Part shown: one piece after another, positions 1 to 8,121 of the stretch | Position numbering within the stretch: position 1 is the stretch's first letter | How the letters are laid out: each line of letters opens with the position of its first letter | Assembly (NCBI GenBank): GCA_947479815.1 | Contig: CANKAT010000001.1 | Span: 1-64,000, forward strand | Length of the DNA: 64,000 nt | Source of the DNA: Sphingobacteriaceae bacterium | GTDB lineage: Bacteria > Bacteroidota > Bacteroidia > Sphingobacteriales > Sphingobacteriaceae | Direction: 5' to 3' | Notes under the pieces: model-generated | What the model was told of the DNA's origin: nothing | Database searches by the model: none | What the model saw: the letters and a program-made list of their open reading frames with translations, nothing else | Made by a program: the position numbers and the translations under genes

Positions 1-104
1 AATTTAAGAAGGAAACAAGAAAGAAGAAAAGACCTGAAATAAAGAAAATTAAACCTAAGTTTGAATTAACACATACATCCAACTGGTGAAAAGTCCACTT
101 TAGT

Positions 105-887
105 TTGAAGACATACAGCCCTGAACAAGCATCTTTATCCTTTCCTATAGATCAGCATGAAGATATTCATGTTGTATGGAACAATATTTGGTTCGAAAAA
201 GATCAACTGATATTTAAAAACACTAAATCCCCTTTAAAACCTACTCCCCTTAGGGGTGTTCACAAAGGATTGGATACTATTCGAGAAGATTACTTTTTAA
301 GACTTCACAAAGGCAAAGCTTACAGGCTTTGTCATTCAAAGGGTGTTATTAATCAAGAATTTTCGCGTGGATGGAAATCACTCACTAAATTAATAGAGAT
401 TGGTATTCAAAAGTACGAATTCAAAACATCTGCATTCTCCAAAATAGGGAGTACAATTGACAAAGAACAAATATCTGTCTTTTTTAATGTGAGCCATGAA
501 AAGGAACCTTTTATTAAATATTTAGCAGGCCTTCAAGATGCATATTTTCCTATTATTCCAATTTTGGAGGTGAATAGTATTGGAAGAGAAGAGAGTATTA
601 TCTTTCGTTTTTTCACAAAAAAGAGAAGTGTGGTGGTGGTTTGGGAGAATATAAATCAAGGTAGAGCGTCGCATTTATTCTTAACAGCTATCGAAAATCA
701 CCCTGATAAAATGGCAGAAATCGAAGCTTTAATATTAACTAACATTAAAAGGAAAAGATCAATATTACATGGGGGGTATACCAACAGTTCCACGGTGAAA
801 AACCGAGTATCATATCTCGACAATCTTCAGCACAAATCAATTGAAAGTTATAAGGAACGAATTCAAAATATAATTGACAGCTATTAA
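105..887 (+). CDS. hypothetical protein (TTG start proposed by ORF track)
   Basis: Open frame of 260 aa, in-frame stop upstream at 87-89; no family recognised. Confidence 0.5.
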   Translation: MKTYSPEQASLSFPIDQHEDIHVVWNNIWFEKDQLIFKNTKSPLKPTPLRGVHKGLDTIREDYFLRLHKGKAYRLCHSKGVINQEFSRGWKSLTKLIEIGIQKYEFKTSAFSKIGSTIDKEQISVFFNVSHEKEPFIKYLAGLQDAYFPIIPILEVNSIGREESIIFRFFTKKRSVVVVWENINQGRASHLFLTAIENHPDKMAEIEALILTNIKRKRSILHGGYTNSSTVKNRVSYLDNLQHKSIESYKERIQNIIDSY

Positions 888-973
888 GCTATTGCTCGAT
901 TTGTATAAATGATTTAGGGGTAAGTGTATTAGCCGTTAATGGATAGACATAAATTAACAAAATGAAATAACTT

Positions 974-2113
974 ATGTATTTAATAGACAGAGTCAGTAAT
1001 AAAATAAAGAAAATTAAACAGATGACTTTCTCTGAACTTGGTTTCAAAGAGAGAGGTCATCTTCAAGAATGGTTAGAAGGAAATCCAGAAGCTCTTGGTG
1101 AAGAGCTTTTAATTATTCAAAAGGAATTTAGTGGATTTAACGACACGAATGAACGACTCGACTTATTAGCGCTTGACAAAAAAGGTAATGCAGTAATCAT
1201 TGAAAATAAACTTGACGATACGGGCAAAGATGTAACTTGGCAAGCGTTAAAATATGCTTCATATTGTTCAACCTTGACAAAGGAGCAAATCAGAAATATT
1301 TACCAACAATATTTAGACAAACAAGCGAAAGGTGAAGAAGCTACTAACAAACTAGTTGAGTTTTTCAATAACACAGAATACGAAGAGCTAACAATAAATC
1401 ATAGCCAATCCCAACGACTTATTTTAGTTGCTGGAAGTTTTAGAAAAGAGGTTACTTCAACGGTTTTGTGGCTACTCAATTATAAAATAAAAATGCAGTG
1501 TTTTAAAGCGACACCATTTGCATTAGACGACCAGCTTTTTTTAACACTTGAACAAATTATTCCAACTAAAGATGCCGAAGATTATACAATTAGCATGGTT
1601 GATAAGGCGCAAGAAGATTTATCAACCCGAGAAGAACTAAAAACAAGACACCACATTCGTTTGGAATTTTGGAGTAAGTTAATCCCTAAAATAAAAGGTA
1701 AAGCAACAATATTTCAAAATTCAAGTCCTTCAAAAGACCATTGGATAAGCTCAGGTGGGACAGGCATTTCAGGACTTTCCTATAATTTTATTATTACAAA
1801 ATCCTACGTAAGTGTAGAACTTGCAATTTCAAAAAGTGACACATTAGCTAATAAACAAGTTTTTGATGAATTGAAAAAATTTGAAACAGAAATTACCAAT
1901 GATTTTGGCAATACTTTATCTTGGGAAAGACTAAACAATAAAAAAATGTGCCGAGTTTCTTACTATTTAGAAGGTGTGAATTTATTTGAAAAAGCAGATT
2001 GGGATAGAATGATGAACTTTCTGATAGAGAATATGATTAAACTTGAAAATGCAATGAAAGAACCGTTGAAAAAAGTTAAACGAAAACTAAATGAAAAAGA
2101 GGACGCTGAATAA
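974..2113 (+). CDS. DUF4268-type protein with PDDEXK/NucS-like N-terminal domain
   Basis: N-terminal 'NERLDLLALDKKGNAVIIENKLDDTGKDVTWQALKYASYCSTL' resembles a nuclease-fold motif (D...E-x-K); C-terminal region resembles DUF4268. Confidence 0.7.
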   Translation: MYLIDRVSNKIKKIKQMTFSELGFKERGHLQEWLEGNPEALGEELLIIQKEFSGFNDTNERLDLLALDKKGNAVIIENKLDDTGKDVTWQALKYASYCSTLTKEQIRNIYQQYLDKQAKGEEATNKLVEFFNNTEYEELTINHSQSQRLILVAGSFRKEVTSTVLWLLNYKIKMQCFKATPFALDDQLFLTLEQIIPTKDAEDYTISMVDKAQEDLSTREELKTRHHIRLEFWSKLIPKIKGKATIFQNSSPSKDHWISSGGTGISGLSYNFIITKSYVSVELAISKSDTLANKQVFDELKKFETEITNDFGNTLSWERLNNKKMCRVSYYLEGVNLFEKADWDRMMNFLIENMIKLENAMKEPLKKVKRKLNEKEDAE

Positions 2114-2285
2114 AACACCAGCACCTAACACAACCTACAAGAAATTGGCGATTAAGTGCTTAAATTAAGTTTTTTACTTATTGTCCTGAAGAATCTTGAC
2201 TATTGATGACACTAAAATTAAGCCATAGCAAATTGGAAACTTATCTTAGAACAGATTATTTAACAATTATAAAATAAATCGAAAA

Positions 2286-2864
2286 ATGAAAATAAAGCTT
2301 TCTATTGTATTAGTTATTGTGTTCAATAATCTGATTTATTCTCAAGTTAAAACAACTAATAATATTTGGGCTGCAAAGGAATTCAGTAAAGAGATATCAC
2401 TTTTTAAATCAAAAGAGTTTTTATTTAATACAGTATTAGGGTCATCAGAACAAGTAGTAAAATTTGAAGTTACATCACTTGCGGCTGCAAATTCAGGAGA
2501 ACTAACCACATTGCTTTATAAATGTGAATCAAAACAAAAAGAAGGCTTAATTCTTGGTTTTTACGGCGATTATTGGAATGAAGCAGGAGTGTTATATCAA
2601 GGATATTCATTCAAGCACCTCGAAAAAGATAAAGCAACTCAACTTTTGAATAAAATCAAAACATCCCTTGAAGAAAATAGTAAATTTCTTGAAGATAAAA
2701 GTGACAACAATAATATATATTTCAAATACGATGACATGAATATATTAATTTGGACAAACGGAGGAAGTTATTCTATTAGGATTTTTTGGCAAGGCTTTGA
2801 CTCAACTTGGGAAAAAACAGCATTTGAGCGCTCAAAAAGAAGATTTGAGAAAAAAATTAAATAA
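2286..2864 (+). CDS. hypothetical secreted protein
   Basis: 192 aa ORF with N-terminal signal-like hydrophobic segment 'MKIKLSIVLVIVFNNLIYSQ'. Confidence 0.55.
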   Translation: MKIKLSIVLVIVFNNLIYSQVKTTNNIWAAKEFSKEISLFKSKEFLFNTVLGSSEQVVKFEVTSLAAANSGELTTLLYKCESKQKEGLILGFYGDYWNEAGVLYQGYSFKHLEKDKATQLLNKIKTSLEENSKFLEDKSDNNNIYFKYDDMNILIWTNGGSYSIRIFWQGFDSTWEKTAFERSKRRFEKKIK

Positions 2865-2890
2865 TATATCTTCAAAAATATTAAACCCAA

Positions 2891-2965
2891 TTTAGCCACG
2901 CCTTTTCACAGGTAAACAATCTCTTTTCTATTACTGATACCCTTAACCTACAGGGATTATCCTTG
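2891..2965 (+). repeat. dispersed repeat copy A (about 75 bp)
   Basis: 'tttagccacgccttttcacaggtaaacaatctcttttctattactgat...cagggattatccttg' is closely similar to 4965-5042. Confidence 0.75.
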
Positions 2966-3274
2966 AAATATAGATGCAGGTTATATTATGATATTTCATG
3001 TACTATCGATATTTAAAAATAATTTTCTTACAAAAATTAAGCGTACTAAAGTAAATATTTAGTTAAACACGCATTGTAGAATAAATGAGTAGGCCTGCCA
3101 AGGTTACAGTATAATTATGAGTAGTGTTAGCTTTGAGTCAAACCAATGTTTACTAAAAATATTTAATTCACTTAAAGTTAATTATTTAACCTTTTTATTG
3201 CGAAAATGGCCTATTAGGGGCTATAACAATAGCTGGCTTGTGGCATTATTGCCATAAGTATATTTTGTCTTAAA

Positions 3275-4870
3275 ATGAGATTTATGAAAGGAATTATTAA
3301 GTATTCAATCGGATTTATCACTATTACATTAGGTATATTAGCCTGTCAAAAGCAGGTTGATTACGGTCCAGAGATTACACAACTTAAATCCGATGTTGTT
3401 TCCTTAAAAAACAGTATTACTGCAATTACTTCCCAGCTTACTAATTTGGAATCCTCCTTAAAGGCCAAGATTGATTTAACAAATTCCAAAATTGATATAA
3501 TTAATACCTCTATAAGCACACTAAATACAAAAACAATAACTGGACTATCAGCTGATATTCTTGCTATTAACAGTTTATTAAAAAATACAAACACAGAAAC
3601 AATAAGAAGACTTGACTCAATTAAAATTGCAATATTACAAATTGATAAATTAGTTAGTAATAATACAACCTCAGCATCAACCCTTTCTACTTCTTATAAT
3701 AAACTTTTATCAAACTATATTACCTTATTAAAAATCGTACAGACAACTACTATCATTACTGAAATTAATGGTTCTGTTTTTAAAGGTAGTTTCTTAAGAG
3801 GTTCGTTACTAAACTTTTATGAGTTAGACTCAAATTTATATCAAACTGGTAGAAGCTTTAATTCTACAATAAAAGATGACTATGGAAATTTTACACTAAA
3901 AGCACAAAACCTAGCAGGTAAATTAGTGAGAGTTGTTGGGGACGGCTTTTATTGGAATGAAGTTTTAAATGAAAATTCTTCAAGCCGAATTACCTTAACT
4001 GCATTATGTAAGATTGACTCAAACGAAACAGTTAATGTTAATGTTCTTACGCAATTAGAAAGGCCACGAGTAGAATATCTTTACAATACTAAAGGATTAT
4101 CTTTTGATAGTGCAAAATCACAGGCAGTTAAAGAAGTATTAAAGGCTTTTGGTTTTGAGAATACAGGAATAAAAAGAGCTGAGAAAGTTGAAGTTGTTGG
4201 AGTTGGCGATGAAAGTAAGATACTTTTAGCAATCTCAACTTTAATGCAGGGATATAGAACAGAAAGCGAGGTGAGTCAAATATTAAGTGACTTTGCAGAA
4301 GATTTAGAAAAAGATGGAATACTTACAGATGCTACAATTGGAAATGATTTAGAAACTCATTTATACTATACTGATACTTCTGCAGTGTTAAACAACTTCA
4401 AAGTAAAATATAGAAAACTATACAATACTGATATAGTTAATAGCATTGACATGAGATTTGTAAAGCATTTTCAAAACAATACAACATTCAGTAAGGATAA
4501 AGATTTATTTGAATTCCCTGAGTATGAAAAAAATGGTACATATAAAAATATATTAAGCCCATTGAATTCGATTTTTACAACAAACTCATATGGCGTAACT
4601 GCAAATGTTACACGACGAGGTATGCAAATTAAAATTGAAATTTTAAAAGAAGACGGAAGTAGTGTTGGTTGTACTTTTGGTTTTCCACAAGGGATGGAAG
4701 TAGGCTGGACTTTAGCTAGACCAAATTGTATAATGCCAACTTATACTTCTAATGGGCAAACACTTCAAGATGCCTGGACAATGTTTGGGTCTAAACAAAG
4801 ATATCGTGTTAATATTTATGAGAAAGGATTGACTACACCTACTCGATTTAAAATAATCACTTATGAATAA
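3275..4870 (+). CDS. putative lipoprotein with N-terminal coiled coil
   Basis: Signal peptide with lipobox-like 'GILACQKQ'; heptad-like region 'LKSDVVSLKNSITAITSQLTNLESSLKAKIDLTNSKI'. The second ATG (3284) may be the start. Confidence 0.65.
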   Translation: MRFMKGIIKYSIGFITITLGILACQKQVDYGPEITQLKSDVVSLKNSITAITSQLTNLESSLKAKIDLTNSKIDIINTSISTLNTKTITGLSADILAINSLLKNTNTETIRRLDSIKIAILQIDKLVSNNTTSASTLSTSYNKLLSNYITLLKIVQTTTIITEINGSVFKGSFLRGSLLNFYELDSNLYQTGRSFNSTIKDDYGNFTLKAQNLAGKLVRVVGDGFYWNEVLNENSSSRITLTALCKIDSNETVNVNVLTQLERPRVEYLYNTKGLSFDSAKSQAVKEVLKAFGFENTGIKRAEKVEVVGVGDESKILLAISTLMQGYRTESEVSQILSDFAEDLEKDGILTDATIGNDLETHLYYTDTSAVLNNFKVKYRKLYNTDIVNSIDMRFVKHFQNNTTFSKDKDLFEFPEYEKNGTYKNILSPLNSIFTTNSYGVTANVTRRGMQIKIEILKEDGSSVGCTFGFPQGMEVGWTLARPNCIMPTYTSNGQTLQDAWTMFGSKQRYRVNIYEKGLTTPTRFKIITYE

Positions 4871-4964
4871 CCATTGAAATTAGGATTAGTGAATGAGCAA
4901 ATGTAAATTATTCTTTTCCCTTGCTTTAAGTAGATTTAAATAGTAATCCAAATATTCAAATTCC

Positions 4965-5042
4965 TAATTCAGCCACCCCCATTCACAGGTAAACAATTTC
5001 TTTTCTATTGCTGATATTCTTAGACTGTGGGGATTATCCTTG
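4965..5042 (+). repeat. dispersed repeat copy B, cut at its right end by the IS
   Basis: 'attcagccacccccattcacaggtaaacaatttcttttctattgctgat...ggggattatccttg' similar to copy A; homology stops at the IS left terminus (5043). Confidence 0.75.
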
Positions 5043-5069
5043 TGTAGCCTTCCCATTTTTAAGACAGGA

Positions 5070-5831
5070 TTAATTTAGACTTATTTCTTCAATTAATTTA
5101 GTTGTATTGTTAAAAGTCTTTTGTTGTTTGGCTATCATAGCAGGTACCATGCCTTTAAGGGCACTATGAGGTTTCATATAATTATAATCATAAACCCATT
5201 CATCGCATAATATCCTTAACTGCTCCAGGGTTTCGAACAGGTAAGCATCCAAAACATCTTCTCGAAATGTTCTGTTCAAGCGTTCGACATACCCGTTCTG
5301 CATGGGCTTTCCTGGTTGAATAAACTGCAGAATAACTCCATTCTTCTCACACCAGCCTTTGAGCTCTTTACTAATAAATTCCGGACCATTATCCGTCCTG
5401 ATCTTAACAGGCTTTCCTCTCTCATTTACAATCTGATCTAAAACCATAATTACCTTCCATGCGGGAATACTGTAATCTGCATATGCAGCAAGACACTCTC
5501 TACTGCAATCATCCATTATATTTAATATCCTAACTCTTCTGCCATTTGTCAAAGCATCGCTCACGAAATCCATACTGTAACTGTAATTTATCTGCTGTGG
5601 CACCTCTAATGGTTGTTTAATTCGCTGCGGTAATCTCCGCTTATGTTTACGCCTAAATACTAATCTCATTGATCTATATATCTGAAGAACACGTTTACGG
5701 TTCCATACCAACCCCTCTAATCGGATCTTGCCATAGTAATCATCAAATCCTCGTGTAGGATAGCGTTCTGCAAGGCTTTGAAGCTTAGTCATTACATCGG
5801 TATCGTCTTTCCTGCTTTGATAATACCACAA
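5070..5831 (-). CDS. IS3-family transposase OrfB (integrase catalytic domain, rve)
   Basis: DDE residues in context: 'SMDFVSDAL', 'RTDNGPEFIS', 'NGYVERLNRTFREDVLDAYLF'. The frame continues upstream into the orfA overlap. Confidence 0.93.
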   Translation of the reverse strand: MWYYQSRKDDTDVMTKLQSLAERYPTRGFDDYYGKIRLEGLVWNRKRVLQIYRSMRLVFRRKHKRRLPQRIKQPLEVPQQINYSYSMDFVSDALTNGRRVRILNIMDDCSRECLAAYADYSIPAWKVIMVLDQIVNERGKPVKIRTDNGPEFISKELKGWCEKNGVILQFIQPGKPMQNGYVERLNRTFREDVLDAYLFETLEQLRILCDEWVYDYNYMKPHSALKGMVPAMIAKQQKTFNNTTKLIEEISLN

Positions 5832-5926
5832 TGAACGGTGCAGGCCGGCTATACGACAAGCCCTGTCAATACTGACTCCTGTTTCACTAACCGACCATTC
5901 TGCCAGCTCTCGCTTTTGACAAGGCT

Positions 5927-6193
5927 TTAAAACTTTTTTTCGATGACTGTTTTAGCGAGTTGATAATCCAGGCTCAGCTCTGCATACATCTGCTTAAGCC
6001 TACGGTTCTCATCTTGAAGTGCTTTAAGTTCGCGCAGATGAGAGGAATCCATACCACTGTACTTCTTGCGCCAATTGTACAAGGTGGCTTTACTGATTCC
6101 GTACTCCCGGCATACATCATGTGCCTGGCGACCACCCTCATATTGCTTAAGAGCAGTCGTGATTTGTGTTTCTGTAAATTGTTGCTTCTTCAT
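5927..6193 (-). CDS. IS3-family transposase OrfA (HTH)
   Basis: 'FTETQITTALKQYEGGRQAHDVCREYGISKATLYNWRKKYSGM' typical IS3 OrfA HTH followed by leucine-zipper-like helix. Confidence 0.93.
   Translation of the reverse strand: MKKQQFTETQITTALKQYEGGRQAHDVCREYGISKATLYNWRKKYSGMDSSHLRELKALQDENRRLKQMYAELSLDYQLAKTVIEKKF
5933..5939 (-). promoter_or_regulatory. programmed -1 ribosomal frameshift heptamer A AAA AAG
   Basis: End of orfA on the minus strand reads GTC ATC GAA AAA AAG TTT TAA; slipping -1 gives KKVLKPCQKRELAEWSVSETGVSIDRACRIAGLHRSLWYYQS, which joins orfB without a stop. Confidence 0.75.
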
Positions 6194-6295
6194 TTTTCTG
6201 ACATTTAAAATTAAACATTTTGTCTAATTAATGAATGTCTTAATATCGGGGAAGCTTACAAAAATGGGAAGGCTACAATATCGGGGAAGCTTACA

Positions 6296-7311
6296 GAAAC
6301 ATATTATTAGCAGAACAAAACAAGCCATTAGGAGGAAAATGGACCTTTGATGATGAAAATCGTTTAAAATATCCCAAAGGAAAAACTCCGCCCAAAGTTG
6401 AATTTTTAAACCCTAACAAGTTTTATACTGAGGCAATTGCCTACACTCAAAAATATTTTCCTGATAACTATGGAAAATTAAATGACAGTTTTATTTATCC
6501 GTCAACTTTTTCTGAGAGTAAGCAATGGCTGAATGATTTTTTCAAATCAAGATTTTCAGAATTTGGGGCTTTTGAAGATGCCATTCTTTCAGATGAACTA
6601 ATTTTACATCATAGTGTTTTAACGCCCATGATGAACGTTGGATTATTGTCGCCACAATTCGTTGTTGATGAGGCTTTACAATATGCCAGTAAAAATGAAA
6701 TTCCATTAAACTCTTTAGAAGGTTTTATCAGACAAATTATTGGCTGGAGAGAATTTATTAGATCAGTGTATGAGTTAAAAGGCTCTAAAGAACGAACAAG
6801 AAATTTCTGGGGTTTTACCCGAAAAATACCCGCATCGTTTTGGAACGGAACCACAGGAATTGAGCCAATCGACCTCACAATTAAAAAAGTTTTAGAAACA
6901 GGCTATTGTCATCATATTGAGCGATTAATGGTATTGGGAAACTTTATGCTCTTGTGTGAATTTGATCCGGATGAAGTTTACCGTTGGTTTATGGAACTTT
7001 TTATTGACGCGTTTGACTGGGTAATGGTTCCAAATGTTTACGGAATGAGCCAGTTTGCTGATGGAGGATTAATGTCGTCAAAGCCCTATATAAGTGGTAG
7101 TAATTATCTGATGAAAATGAGCAATTATCCTAAAGGAGAATGGCAAGAGGTTTGGGATACCTTATTCTGGAATTTTTTAGACAATCAACGTACTTTTTTT
7201 CTAAAAAACCCGAGACTTAGTATGCTAGTGAGAACCTTCGACAAATGGGATGATAATAAGAAGAAATTAATGCATACTACTGCTAATAAATACCTTTCAA
7301 GTTTGAGTTAA
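6296..7311 (+). pseudogene. 5'-truncated cryptochrome/photolyase family gene (DPRP/FeS-BCP, PhrB-like)
   Basis: Frame open from the IS junction: 'LLAEQNKPLGGKWTFDDENRLKYPKGKTPPK...GFIRQIIGWREFIRSVY...GNFMLLCEFDPDEVYRWFMELFIDAFDWVMVPNVYGMSQFADGG...'. The ORF-track Met at 6628 is internal. Confidence 0.85.
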
Positions 7312-7400
7312 GCAATAATCTGGGGCGATTGCGCAAGTTTCGGTGAAGTTGACCATATTCTACTCATTAATTTGTATACCTGTGGTGTTTACAAAAGTGT

Positions 7401-7575
7401 CCTTTCGAACACCTATTTATTTTTCAATTGAAATGGAGTATTGAAAGGTGGAGAAATCTGATCAGTAAGGAGGCTTTTTCAATTAAAATCAGCATTAATC
7501 TCAATAGATTTCTCCACGCTTAAAATAAGTTTAGCCTAAAACTAGTATTTGCGTGTTCGAAATGACGGTTTGATT
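7401..7575. repeat. MITE-like palindromic element, copy 1
   Basis: Similar over about 170 bp to 17168-17355; ends ttcgaacac...gtgttcgaaatgacg. Confidence 0.75.
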
Positions 7576-7806
7576 TGATAGAATATTTAATTTCTGTGCT
7601 TCTTGGGGTTCACCATGCATAAGAAAATTATGTAAATCTAGAGTATATACAGAATAATGTATCCCATCTGTCTATTTAGTGAGCGCAATGGAGCCTACTA
7701 ATCGTAATAATATCAAAATTTTTGAGTGCTTTTTTTAGAAAATAGTACCTTAATCAATATAATTTAGCTGATTAGTCCTAATCAAATAAGCGGCATTTAT
7801 ATTTAG

Positions 7807-8082
7807 TTGAAGATTTATATATTTGAATATCTACATTATATGAAAAATATTAAATCTAAATTGGCCATGAACACTCCTGACCTAGAACTAATCAAAAAGC
7901 ATTACAAAAAACTTCATAAAGATTGGTCGGATGAGGAGGTAGAACGCCGGGCTTTGGAAACAATGAATAAATATCTTTTACTGAATAAGTATAAATTATC
8001 TGAGGCAGAAAGGCAAGACAAAGTTGAATTCGAAAAAGCGCTAGACAGGGAGTCTTTGAATTTATATTTCGATAATATTTAA
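7807..8082 (+). CDS. small hypothetical protein
   Basis: 91 aa ORF directly upstream of the giant ORF; the in-frame ATG at 7840 or 7867 may be the real start. Confidence 0.45.
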   Translation: MKIYIFEYLHYMKNIKSKLAMNTPDLELIKKHYKKLHKDWSDEEVERRALETMNKYLLLNKYKLSEAERQDKVEFEKALDRESLNLYFDNI

Positions 8083-8121
8083 GTGTAGTATTAAAATTGG
8101 TTTTCATCAAACATCTCTAAT

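Larger units (their letters stand above)
5043..6260 (-). mobile_element. IS3-family insertion sequence
   Basis: orfA/orfB arrangement; imperfect terminal inverted repeats TGTAGCCTTCCC-ATTTTTAAGACA... (left, from 5043) and TGTAAGCTTCCCCGATATTAAGACA... (right, reverse complement ending at 6260). Confidence 0.88.

Noticed and set aside
3230-3284. Bacteroidetes-type promoter (TTG...TAnnTTTG) upstream of the lipoprotein
   Set aside because: The -10-like tatattttg has a non-consensus spacer and lies too close to the start codon to call with confidence.
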